Assembly (NCBI GenBank): GCA_030374735.1
Contig: JASCIV010000812.1
Location: 1 to 11,823, forward strand
Reading direction: 5' to 3'
Origin: Gracilaria caudata
Taxonomy: Eukaryota; Rhodophyta; Florideophyceae; Gracilariales; Gracilariaceae
DNA: 11,823 nt
Shown here: piece after piece, positions 1-7,065 of the stretch
How positions within the stretch are numbered: position 1 is the stretch's first letter
Layout: each line of letters opens with the position of its first letter
Made by a program: the position numbers and the translations under genes
The notes under the pieces: model-generated
Seen by the model: only the letters and a program-made list of their open reading frames with translations
Database searches by the model: none
Told to the model about the DNA's origin: nothing

Positions 1-38
1 CCCCCGCTCCCCACCGCACGCGCGCTCGCTGTTTGGGT

Positions 39-56
39 CCGCCGCCGCCGCCGCCG
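39..56. repeat. GCC trinucleotide run
   Basis: Six CCG/GCC units in a row lie in the leader of the CCT gene. This is a simple-sequence repeat that may vary in length between strains. Confidence 0.9.
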
Positions 57-145
57 TCGTCCGTCAACGTCGCGCCGCTGCTTGCGCTCGTTGCTTGTGC
101 CGCCTTTGCCGTGCGTTGCCGTTCCCCCCCCCACAGTTCGCTGTA

Positions 146-162
146 CGCGCGCGCGCGCGCGC
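146..162. repeat. Alternating CG tract, potential Z-DNA
   Basis: An uninterrupted (CG)8 tract plus one C lies about 120 bases before the start codon of the CCT gene. A C9 run sits just upstream at 124-132. Alternating CG of this length is a known Z-DNA-prone sequence under negative supercoiling. A role here is inference. Confidence 0.85.
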
Positions 163-282
163 TGTTTGACGGTTGCGCCTCCCGGCGCCGCGACTCGAGC
201 GCGCCGTTCTGTTCCGTGTGCCCAAACGTCATTTGTACTTCTCCCCGCTCCCCAGCGTCGTCGCTCACCGCCGCCCCTCGCC

Positions 283-1758
283 ATGGCGCCCAACTCGTGC
301 TCCTCCACGCCGTCCGCGCCGTTACAAACTGCGCCCGTGCTGTCAGCGCCACCCACGGTCGCGCCGCCGTCGCGCCCAACGCCCGTGCCGTACCCTCCTC
401 AGACGCCGCCCATGATAGACCCTTCCAACCTGCGCTTCCTCAGAATGACCCCCAACCTGCGTGACATGGTGTCCGGCCTCGCGCAGCCCACCCCAGATCC
501 TGCCGCTCACATGAACGACATTCTGGCCTCCCCCGACCCAGCCCCGTTTTACAACTCGCTCACCTTCGCCTCCCCGATTCTCAGAGATCTGTATCCCTCG
601 CCGAGCCCCGCCGTGTCTTCCGCGCTCCAGACAGCCTCCACGTCTGCCTCCCACGATGCCGCCGACCAGCGCCTGCAGCGCATTGCCGGCACAAGAGCGC
701 AGATGAACGCGCTGTTTCACTCCATCACTCCCGCAAATGCAGACACTGAGAACGGCTCCGACAGCAATCTTGACGGCGTCATCAGTCTCATGTCCACGCC
801 GGACATGCGTCACCCCACTTCTCAGCTTCCTCTGGGCGACGTTTCCACGCCGTTCTTGCGATCCAAGCCAGACGCAGAGCCCGTCAACACGCGTGCACCC
901 TCGCAACCACGCGAGTCGCAAAGCTCCTCCGTCACCCCTCCGCCGGATACTTCCGCGCTTTCGCCTACCACATCGCCGGAGATCACGTCAAAATTACATG
1001 CCGTCAAGCCCGAAAAACATACAAGCACAAATGCACGTAACGCATCCACATCAACCGAAGCTCTCTCCAAACCGCCCACACAGAAGCGGAATCATACTAG
1101 CACAACTCAACGAAAACAGGAAACTATTCTAGCGCCAAAGGGTCAACCTCAAACGAACAACACGCCTCCCTCATCTTCCACCGCGTATTCGTCCGCACTG
1201 ACTGCGCCTGCACCACATGCGCTGCATGCGAATGCCATTCCGCTCAACCAGGCCATGGCGGGACTCATTCCGTACGCATGTCCAATTCCAAGCGCGTTTT
1301 CTTCGCAAATGCTCGCCAACGCGGTATCAGCGCAGTACTCAGGGAGACCTGTGGCGTTTGTGCCCGGGGCGACGCCAAACGACTTGTTGCGCTTCAATAT
1401 GTTGGCACAGGCCACGGCGTATCATTTGGGAACTGCGCAAGCTATGCACGCGGCTGGAAGAGCGCTGCAGAGTGGAATGTCACCTACTGCGCCTTCGGCG
1501 AAGCGACCCGAAGCTGTGAGTGGCAGCAGGAAGAAGAGAAGGAGACAAATGCTGGAACGAAGCGGGTGTAGCGTGGAACAAGCTCGTGAGAACCGTGCCA
1601 GAGCGATGAAGAGACTGCGTCACAAGAAAAGTATGAGAACTCAGGGCACCTCTGTGCGGTATGCTTGTCGCAAGCGCATTGCGATGGTGCGACCGCGGGT
1701 GAATGGGCGCTTTGCGACGAAGGAAGAAGTCGAGGAGTGTCGACGTGCTGCTCAGTGA
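283..1758 (+). CDS. CCT-motif protein, probable transcriptional regulator (491 aa)
   Basis: The product is a probable nuclear regulator. CCT motifs (named for CONSTANS, CO-like and TOC1) occur in plant and algal factors that act with NF-Y-type CCAAT-binding subunits and in nuclear import. The motif spans residues 435-479: a basic helix with R/K at regular spacing, then RYACRKRIAMVRPRVNGRF, which closely matches the diagnostic RY..RK..A..RPR.KGRF half of the family. A basic cluster RKKRRR at 416-421 is a likely nuclear signal. Residues 1-300 are Pro/Ser/Thr-rich and probably disordered; 303-397 is rich in Ala and Met and may be helical. No B-box zinc finger or receiver domain is seen, so it resembles CCT-only proteins. 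The start is the first ATG in the window, in a GCCATGG context; the open frame upstream lacks an ATG. No intron is needed. The CCT call is firm; target genes and pathway are unknown. Confidence 0.9.
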   Translation: MAPNSCSSTPSAPLQTAPVLSAPPTVAPPSRPTPVPYPPQTPPMIDPSNLRFLRMTPNLRDMVSGLAQPTPDPAAHMNDILASPDPAPFYNSLTFASPILRDLYPSPSPAVSSALQTASTSASHDAADQRLQRIAGTRAQMNALFHSITPANADTENGSDSNLDGVISLMSTPDMRHPTSQLPLGDVSTPFLRSKPDAEPVNTRAPSQPRESQSSSVTPPPDTSALSPTTSPEITSKLHAVKPEKHTSTNARNASTSTEALSKPPTQKRNHTSTTQRKQETILAPKGQPQTNNTPPSSSTAYSSALTAPAPHALHANAIPLNQAMAGLIPYACPIPSAFSSQMLANAVSAQYSGRPVAFVPGATPNDLLRFNMLAQATAYHLGTAQAMHAAGRALQSGMSPTAPSAKRPEAVSGSRKKRRRQMLERSGCSVEQARENRARAMKRLRHKKSMRTQGTSVRYACRKRIAMVRPRVNGRFATKEEVEECRRAAQ

Positions 1759-1782
1759 GGGAGCAGTATAAGCTAAGTTTTA

Positions 1783-1793
1783 TTTTTTTTTTT
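1783..1793 (+). repeat. T11 homopolymer
   Basis: Eleven T in a row lie 25 bases after the stop codon of the CCT gene, probably in its 3' UTR. Confidence 0.9.
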
Positions 1794-1823
1794 GTGTTGT
1801 TGAAGTTGCTTGGGTGTTGTTAT

Positions 1824-1837
1824 GGGGGGGGGGGGGG
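1824..1837 (+). repeat. G14 homopolymer
   Basis: Fourteen consecutive G lie 66 bases after the CCT stop codon. A run this long can form quadruplex-type structures in RNA and is prone to length errors in sequencing. Confidence 0.85.
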
Positions 1838-1897
1838 AGAGTGTGATGTGGTTTCGTTTATATTTTGTTGTTTGTCCGATGTTTCGGTTCCGAATTG

Positions 1898-1920
1898 GCT
1901 GAACGTGTGCCATGTTCAGC
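1898..1920 (+). other. RNA-type hairpin in the probable 3' UTR of the CCT gene
   Basis: GCTGAACGTG (1898-1907) pairs with CATGTTCAGC (1911-1920) across a three-base loop, TGC. All ten pairs form in the + strand RNA, with one G-U wobble. On the minus strand that pair would be a C/A mismatch, so the structure favours a sense transcript. Its function is unknown. Confidence 0.6.
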
Positions 1921-2185
1921 ACGCTCATTGTTATTTTATGGGTGGGCCGCTTTTGTGGCCATTGTAAAGCTTGATTACTTTACTGACTGCATGAGAAGAA
2001 GACGTTGTTTGCTCTACGTGTACCGGGCGTACGCGTTCCATGTAAAGTACTCGTATCTGCCCTTGTAGGTTTGAAGTCTCGTGACTCACAACTGTGATCC
2101 TTGGGTTGTTGCCGTAAGAGGGTTTTTGCAAGTCACGATGCGGAAGCTGGTTTACGCGGAGGCGCAGTTAGATATCTACAAACAT

Positions 2186-2200
2186 ATATCAAGTTGATAT
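2186..2200. promoter_or_regulatory. 15-bp palindrome ATATCAA-G-TTGATAT
   Basis: Two perfect seven-base arms surround a single central base. It overlaps a second, weaker inverted pair (GTTGA/TCAAC, 2193-2207). It could be a dimer binding site or chance; it lies between the CCT gene and the mS35 gene. Confidence 0.35.
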
Positions 2201-2788
2201 TGTCAACGTGCGCTCCAAATCAGAAACCTTCATTTTAAATTTTGAGGCAAGTCGGGTGCTCAACGTGCTCCTCCTTCCCCTCGGAAACGAGCGGAATGAC
2301 GCCACACTCCCCAATGTGAGAGAATAGTCTAGACGGATTGCCACTAACGTACGTATCTACGCGGCGGTAGATCCGATTTGCCGAACAATGTGCTCCGTGA
2401 TGAATGCGATGAAGTGGATTGCAACAAAAGTGGACTGTGTTCCACCACACCACAGCGCGTTGTGTTTGCTGAGCTATGTCCGCAACAATTCACGAGTCGT
2501 GTAGGATGAGTGCGAGCGCCAATTACTTTGCACAAATCGATCAACGATGAGCGTTGAAACGGTGTACGTGCTTGCATGGAGGCGGTACTCACGCGGGACA
2601 TGAAAGGTTTGAGGCAAGCCTGTAGAAACTGATAAGGCGCATTAGTTGTCACGTCATTGCGTCTTGTTGTGCCTCAGTCTACAGCACAAGTCATTACATT
2701 GTATCCTAGACGTATGGTGCAACAGAGCCGTTGAACATAGCGCACGATTGGCGCGGGGCGTGGCTGCAGATTCTTCTTCTCCTTGGGA

Positions 2789-2803
2789 CTGAATAATATT
2801 CAG
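2789..2803. promoter_or_regulatory. 15-bp palindrome CTGAATA-A-TATTCAG
   Basis: Two perfect seven-base arms flank one central base, about 500 bases upstream of the mS35 start codon. A role as a protein binding site is inferred only from symmetry. Confidence 0.35.
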
Positions 2804-3018
2804 CTTTACGAGACCACGAACAACTCGCAGCACTGCAAAAACGTGCTTGTTTAATCCTTTTCAGTGAAGAATAGAAGAATAGCAAGCGGGAGGGAAGGCT
2901 CTATGATACATCGCCCCGGACATCCTGTACATCTGGATAGGAGGGCTACGAAAAGGCCAGTTCGGTAATAACAGCTAATGTTACTCCGCAGTCCAGCGCA
3001 GAGCTTGGCGCCGTCAAG

Positions 3019-3028
3019 ATCACGTGAT
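3019..3028. promoter_or_regulatory. G-box type palindrome ATCACGTGAT
   Basis: A perfect ten-base palindrome contains the core CACGTG (3021-3026), the recognised site of bHLH and plant-type bZIP factors. It lies about 280 bases upstream of the mS35 start codon, a plausible promoter position. Confidence 0.45.
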
Positions 3029-3046
3029 TAATCTAATGCTGCTTCA

Positions 3047-3063
3047 TTATATCCGTGATATAA
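3047..3063. promoter_or_regulatory. AT-rich inverted repeat TTATATC-CGT-GATATAA
   Basis: Perfect seven-base arms surround a three-base centre. Both arms carry TATA-like sequence. It lies about 240 bases before the mS35 start codon, which is far for a TATA box unless the leader is long. Confidence 0.35.
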
Positions 3064-3133
3064 CATGTTACAAAATTGCTTTCAAAAAATTAATATTTTT
3101 CTGCTGTGTCATCGACGAGGAAGAGTGATCCCA

Positions 3134-3152
3134 GTTGACCCAATGGGTCGAC
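3134..3152. promoter_or_regulatory. Palindrome containing a CCAAT box
   Basis: GTTGACCCA-A-TGGGTCGAC is symmetric except for one pair; the inner 13 bases are perfect. A CCAAT pentamer (3140-3144), the NF-Y site, sits at the centre, about 160 bases upstream of the mS35 start codon. That position is typical for a CCAAT box. Binding is inferred. Confidence 0.45.
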
Positions 3153-3304
3153 CTACGAGGTTGTGAGCGAGCAGCTACGCTCGAAGAAGGTCCACTCAGG
3201 TACACATTGCATTGCACCACGGCAGAGCAGTGTGCTTAAAGAACATTTGAAACACGGTACATCAATCTTGAGTACTGCAGAACAGTTTTTCCCGATCTCT
3301 ACCA

Positions 3305-4087
3305 ATGATACGTTGCAGCAGGAAAGTGTTCAGCGTATATCGGGCATTAAAGAACGAAAGTCGCTCCACAGTTCTTTTCTTGGACAGAAGATATTTTTCT
3401 TCCAATGGAAACGGTGAGAAGAACGGCCCGAAAGGGGAAGAACACGATTCCGATGCGATGGTTGAAGAAGATGAGTTCGGGATTGAAGGATTTGAGATTA
3501 TAGACGAAACGGAAGAGGAAGTCGATCTGGTAGATCAGGCCATCAACATGCATGAGGAGGACATCACCCCTGAACTAGCTTCAGATCTCGTGGCTCGCAT
3601 GGTCGAAGCCACAACTCGCAAGATGACCGAACGAACTTCTGCAAGTATACTGCCGGCTATCACACCTCACACAATATCCTGTCTGCGAGCCACTCGCATC
3701 TGTACGAATACGATTCAAACATCTTTACCTGAACCTTTTACATATCCAATTGAAAAGAAAGTGACAGCTGAGATCAACATCGACTCACTCAACTTGTCCA
3801 GACCAGCTGCAGAAGCGCTTAAAATTCTTTCTGGGCCTCGATTGAAGGAGGAGGGCCTCGTACGCATTGCATGTAACCGGTTTCCGTCGTTGGAGGAGAA
3901 TCGTGCTCACATCGTGACTCAAATCGATCGACTTGTGGCGGCGGCCAAAACTGCTGTTGGTGAGAGCTTGGACTTGAAACCCCTGCACACGTGGGCCGAA
4001 ATCAAGGAAGAGGTTGAAAGGGTTGCCACCGAAGAGATACAAGAGGCTGGAGATATACAGCTGGTTCTAGGCGAAGCGAAACAATGA
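3305..4087 (+). CDS. Probable mitochondrial small-subunit ribosomal protein mS35 (260 aa)
   Basis: The protein would be part of the small subunit of the mitochondrial ribosome. Residues 152-216 fit the mS35 (MRP-S28/S35) family pattern: a V..EI....L.LS..A...L..L.GPR strand-helix unit, then IACNRFPSLEENR followed by a long helix ending in AAK. The N-terminus looks like a mitochondrial presequence: residues 1-30 are rich in Arg, Ser and hydrophobic residues with almost no acid, and DRRY-FSS at 27-33 fits an Arg-x-Tyr processing site. Residues 45-90 are strongly acidic. At 260 aa it is somewhat shorter than typical members, which fits a reduced N-terminal part. The ATG at 3305 is the only in-frame ATG after an upstream stop at 3269. 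No intron is needed. The family call rests on pattern recognition, not on a search. Confidence 0.78.
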   Translation: MIRCSRKVFSVYRALKNESRSTVLFLDRRYFSSNGNGEKNGPKGEEHDSDAMVEEDEFGIEGFEIIDETEEEVDLVDQAINMHEEDITPELASDLVARMVEATTRKMTERTSASILPAITPHTISCLRATRICTNTIQTSLPEPFTYPIEKKVTAEINIDSLNLSRPAAEALKILSGPRLKEEGLVRIACNRFPSLEENRAHIVTQIDRLVAAAKTAVGESLDLKPLHTWAEIKEEVERVATEEIQEAGDIQLVLGEAKQ

Positions 4088-4127
4088 TTACGACCGGTGT
4101 TTTGAATTTACGATTACCGCCTCAAGT

Positions 4128-4143
4128 CGAAACGCACGTTTCG
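4128..4143. promoter_or_regulatory. Inverted repeat CGAAACG-CA-CGTTTCG
   Basis: Perfect seven-base arms flank two central bases in the 138-base gap between the mS35 stop and the next gene's ATG on the same strand. As RNA it would form a six-pair stem with a GCAC loop; as DNA it could be a dimer site in the promoter of the small downstream gene. Which role applies, if any, is open. Confidence 0.4.
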
Positions 4144-4225
4144 TTTCATATACCGTACATGGACGCTCTCACTGTTGCAGTTCCGAGAAAGCATCCACCA
4201 AGCTTCAGTCGCTGTCCTGTTTCCA

Positions 4226-4617
4226 ATGTCTAATCCGCGAACAGAGTCTCAACCATCAAATGCGCCCACTCGCGATCAGAATGAAGCCATGGCTCTGAAG
4301 CATACAGCGAAGAAAATAGCGCAGAGTTTGGTGTCAATGATTTGTCTTGTTAGGGATGAAACGAGAAGTAAGTTCAAGATCATGAACCTTTCTGCCTCTG
4401 AATGCCCTGCATCGAATGTTTCTCATCGTTTGTCGACATGCCCCGTTGATTTGCAGGACTGCAATTCTTTCATTCTGTTGGCGTGCAGGACGCGGAGGAA
4501 TTGTCAGAGGTTCTGGAGGATAGAATTTTTACTCTCCTCGCTAAGCCTAATCGGAATCAGACAACTCGAGTTGTTATGGATACAAATCTGTCAGTCGAGG
4601 ATCAGCCTCATACTTGA
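4226..4617 (+). CDS. Small two-exon gene, unknown protein (100 aa after splicing)
   Basis: I do not recognise this protein. The model joins exon 4226-4367 to exon 4457-4617, removing an 89-base intron with a perfect GTAAGT donor and a TTTGCAG acceptor after a T-rich tract. The splice keeps frame (142 + 161 = 303 bases) and ends at TGA 4615-4617. Residues 1-20 are polar and likely disordered. Residues 21-80 are amphipathic and helical in pattern: a basic helix around AKKIAQSLVSMICLVRDE, the junction at TRRLQFFHSVG, then an acidic helix DAEELSEVLEDRIFTLLAKP. There is no signal peptide or membrane segment. Without splicing, the frame reads through the intron into a less protein-like tail, so splicing is favoured. 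The start is the first in-frame ATG after the mS35 gene, on the same strand. The helical arrangement faintly recalls small protein-binding bundles such as KIX, but I do not claim that. Confidence 0.6.
4368..4456 (+). other. Predicted 89-base spliceosomal intron
   Basis: It begins GTAAGT and ends GATTTGCAG. The interior is T-rich towards the 3' end. Removing it changes the reading frame to one encoding a regular amphipathic helix with an early clean stop. It is the best-supported intron in the window. Confidence 0.65.
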
Positions 4618-4788
4618 AATGAATGCGAAAGTTCATTAACTTCTTGAACCTGTACAATTCTACATGTTGTGCTACTATTGTCTCTACTAGCTACGACAAA
4701 TGGTTTTCGTTCATTCTACAAGAAACGCGGTTACTGACTATTAACAGTTGCGTCAAAGTGGTCTGAAGCCGACGTCAGAAAACCGACA
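4618..4788. other. Convergent intergenic spacer
   Basis: These 171 bases separate two genes that end toward each other. They must hold both 3' UTR ends. No AATAAA is seen and no hairpin stands out. Confidence 0.6.
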
Positions 4789-7065
4789 CTACTGATATCG
4801 CCAAGCCCCGGTCACGGAGTTGAGAAACCTTTGCTGTAATCCAGCCACGAAGTTGACGTAATCTGCCGTGGTTACTGTGAAGTCATCATCGCGAGCACGA
4901 GATATGATCACATTGCATGAGAACTCATCCAAAGCTCGAAACCGTAGACTAGTTCGAAGCCTGGCGTCGGGAGAGTAAACTTTTTCACTTCTGAGTTTTA
5001 ATGCACCAGTTCTTCGCACCGCAACCATACAAGCCAACTCCTTTACCATAACGTCAGCGATTATAGTTAGAGTCTTTTGTGCAGATCGAGGACTAGTGAA
5101 TCTGGTGTCTGGTTCTGGTTTGTTTCTCATAAAAACTCGTTTCACAGATTCGGTAACAGCCTTCACGTCACTTTTTATACCAGTGCCAATGAAAGCTTTC
5201 CTCCTGGGTGTAGATACTCCAGAGCCACGAGCAGGGCTCAGATGGGGACCCTGAGCATTCGACGGATCATCATTTTCTGCAAAAACGTGTGTCTCAGAGT
5301 TGGTTGAAGTCATTCGCAGAGCCATTGGCATTTTTGTTCTTCTTTCTATACTTCTTTGGTGCTGCTGTTCAATGTTACGAACGGGAAGTTGCGATTGTTC
5401 GTTTGAGTCTTTGTACCGGATCCGGTGTCCTTTTGGCGAAATTAGTTCTCCGTCAACTAACACATGACGTTCGTTGTCATCGATTTCATCTGCAACGGAG
5501 ATCTTAGGCGTTTCGTTCTGAACATTTCTTCTTGCTTCTGGTTCTGGCGAAAAGAGCGAATATTCGTTTGAAGAATCCATACTTGTGTGATGAGTTCCGC
5601 ACTGCAGATGCCTTGGGGTCTCCAACCGTAACGGGGATGGCATCTCTTTCACAGCACTTCCATGATGAAGGTTTCTTTCGGACGCTCCCATCCATTTGTC
5701 TGAATTCTCGATCTTGTGCCACAACCATGCATCGCCATCATTCTCCTCTGCCGAAGTTCCCTCGCTTAACGTCTCACGAGCTTTCATCGGATGATCGAAA
5801 CGAACGGGCAACTCTTGTTTCCCGCCATGTTGGTCTGCAATCTCGTCTTCGCTGGAATTATCACCAGTATTCTTGAAACTCTTTCTTTCGGAATCATAGG
5901 AGTCATCATGGACGACCTGGGAGGATGTTCTGGGCATGTAGTGCTTTGTTCTCTTGCCATACATGTCCACGTTCGTTACTATTCCGCCAAACATTGTCTT
6001 TGACGCGGAAGAAGAATTGGACCCTGAACGCTCGATGCTTTTCCCACCTTCCGTAATTCTGTTTCTATCACTGTGCCCTTCGCCCGAGGGCCCTTCGCTT
6101 GACTTCAATTCATGATCGTGGATGTTCCTATCTTCGGTAGCCATCGTTATATCAACGTGGGTTTTGATCGAGCTCCTCTCACGTGATTTCGACACCTCAT
6201 GGTCGACAGTACTTCCCCCTTGGACCTTCTTCGTCAAGTCAAACTCTCGTTTCTCTGAGCACCTTTCATTGACAGAATTCATGATGCTGTTGCACTTTTC
6301 GCTTGAACTATATGACGTTCGGTTCTGCGAATTCTCCTTCACGTTAGAAAGTTCTTTTCTCCCAACCCGCCATAAACGAACAGGCAGTGTTGTTAAGTTT
6401 TTGAGCACTTGACAAAGCGTTGCAAACACCAACTGAATGAAGTGGTAAGCCCTCACGAACAAATTATCAGCGGGAATCACCCGAGCTTCTACTCCATGCT
6501 TTGCCTTGAAGGCGCTATTCCAGTTATCACTTTCCGACATTGCTTTTAGAGCGATGCCCATGTCGACATCGACCTTATCTCCATTACTAACAATCGGCCG
6601 GTGCGGATTGGTCCTCTTTCTGTGCACTAAACCGTATTGTTCACAGCGATCTCTGCCTTTTGTCTCAAGGCCTTTCTGTGGTTCTCGGGGTTGAATCGCT
6701 TCGTCAATGTTTCGATCATACATAGAATCATGCTGCCCCACACAAGATTTTGCCATCCTAAATCCCTTTAGAGGCTTGAGCAATGCTGCATTATGAACAG
6801 TATCTTTCGTGTCGTTATCATATAAGGGAGATCTTCTTAGAGAACTATCATCATCATTAGAGAAGCTCAGGTCCGCATACCGTTCTTCACTACTTCCTTT
6901 CCGTAATAGTTTTCTTAAGTTCATGCAGTTTGGTGCATGTGGACGGTCAAGCGGTGGTGCGTCCTCATCCGCATCAGCAAACTTGGCCAAGCTCAAAGAT
7001 TCTGCCTCGTCTGTCTCGCCAGGTTCCGCTAGTTCTCGAACTGTGGCAACTCGATATCTCCACAT
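4789..7065 (-). CDS. Large disordered protein with a C-terminal KA1-like domain candidate (758 aa from the first ATG)
   Basis: I do not recognise the full protein. Numbered from the ATG at 7065, most of it is polar, rich in Ser, Asp, Glu, Lys and Arg, and probably disordered. Two parts stand out. Residues 200-234 (DNA 6364-6468) are hydrophobic and aromatic with Arg/Lys at the end (FIQLVFATLCQVLKNLTTLP), a possible membrane-binding helix. Residues 661-749 (DNA 4819-5085) form a compact domain: helix TLTIIADVMVKEL, strands VAVRRTGALKLRS and LRTSLRFRALDEFSCNVIIS, and helix ADYVNFVAGLQQRFL. This order and spacing resemble the kinase-associated KA1 fold, but no kinase domain precedes it. Residues 476-659 hold several Ser/Thr-Pro sites, some with basic +3 residues (SPLR, SPAR, TPRR), as in CDK targets. 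The frame stays open upstream to 7215 without an ATG; a splice acceptor lies at 7173-7174, so the true N-terminus may be longer. Confidence 0.75.
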   Translation of the reverse strand: MWRYRVATVRELAEPGETDEAESLSLAKFADADEDAPPLDRPHAPNCMNLRKLLRKGSSEERYADLSFSNDDDSSLRRSPLYDNDTKDTVHNAALLKPLKGFRMAKSCVGQHDSMYDRNIDEAIQPREPQKGLETKGRDRCEQYGLVHRKRTNPHRPIVSNGDKVDVDMGIALKAMSESDNWNSAFKAKHGVEARVIPADNLFVRAYHFIQLVFATLCQVLKNLTTLPVRLWRVGRKELSNVKENSQNRTSYSSSEKCNSIMNSVNERCSEKREFDLTKKVQGGSTVDHEVSKSRERSSIKTHVDITMATEDRNIHDHELKSSEGPSGEGHSDRNRITEGGKSIERSGSNSSSASKTMFGGIVTNVDMYGKRTKHYMPRTSSQVVHDDSYDSERKSFKNTGDNSSEDEIADQHGGKQELPVRFDHPMKARETLSEGTSAEENDGDAWLWHKIENSDKWMGASERNLHHGSAVKEMPSPLRLETPRHLQCGTHHTSMDSSNEYSLFSPEPEARRNVQNETPKISVADEIDDNERHVLVDGELISPKGHRIRYKDSNEQSQLPVRNIEQQHQRSIERRTKMPMALRMTSTNSETHVFAENDDPSNAQGPHLSPARGSGVSTPRRKAFIGTGIKSDVKAVTESVKRVFMRNKPEPDTRFTSPRSAQKTLTIIADVMVKELACMVAVRRTGALKLRSEKVYSPDARLRTSLRFRALDEFSCNVIISRARDDDFTVTTADYVNFVAGLQQRFLNSVTGAWRYQ

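Larger units (their letters stand above)
1..282 (+). promoter_or_regulatory. GC-rich 5' flank and leader of the CCT-motif gene
   Basis: This stretch precedes the first ATG of the CCT gene and holds no ATG at all on the + strand, so ribosomes scanning it would meet the ATG at 283 first. It is very rich in C and G and contains a GCC run (39-56), a C9 run (124-132) and an alternating CG tract (146-162). The frame of the downstream gene stays open for about 200 bases upstream, but only non-ATG codons are available there, so I treat it as leader. No TATA box is visible. The transcription start cannot be placed from sequence alone. Confidence 0.55.
1759..2230 (+). other. 3' flank of the CCT gene, probable 3' UTR
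   Basis: Just after the TGA stop the sequence becomes T- and G-rich, with T11 (1783-1793), G14 (1824-1837) and a strong hairpin (1898-1920). TGTAAAG occurs at about 1963 and 2040. TGTAA-type elements serve as poly(A) signals in some algae, but AATAAA is absent, so the cleavage site is not certain. Short frames here give no recognisable protein. Confidence 0.4.
2231..3304. other. Intergenic region upstream of the mS35 gene
   Basis: No convincing gene is present. Frames of 70-100 codons on either strand begin with non-ATG codons and show no domain. The region holds several perfect or near-perfect palindromes (2789-2803, 3019-3028, 3047-3063, 3134-3152), a short tandem duplication of GAAGAATA (2866-2881) and an AT-rich patch (3081-3100) with inverted arms AAAAAT/ATTTTT. 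The right part is the likely promoter of the gene starting at 3305. Confidence 0.5.

Noticed and set aside
82..282. N-terminal extension of the CCT protein by 67 codons
   Set aside because: It needs a TTG start; there is no ATG before 283, and the sequence is Arg/Pro-rich as expected for translated GC-rich leader.
343..921. 192-codon frame on the minus strand inside the CCT gene
   Set aside because: It is antisense to a well-supported gene, Gly/Arg-rich, and shows no domain; a by-product of GC-rich coding sequence.
2235..2652. Two overlapping minus-strand frames of 72 and 102 codons
   Set aside because: Both begin with GTG, show no domain and have irregular composition; treated as non-coding.
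3163..3417. 84-codon + frame overlapping the start of the mS35 gene
   Set aside because: It begins with GTG and overlaps the presequence of a better-supported gene in another frame.
4368..4639. Read-through C-terminus of the small gene without splicing
   Set aside because: The spliced version has consensus splice sites, a better helical pattern and an earlier stop; kept only as a possible intron-retention product.
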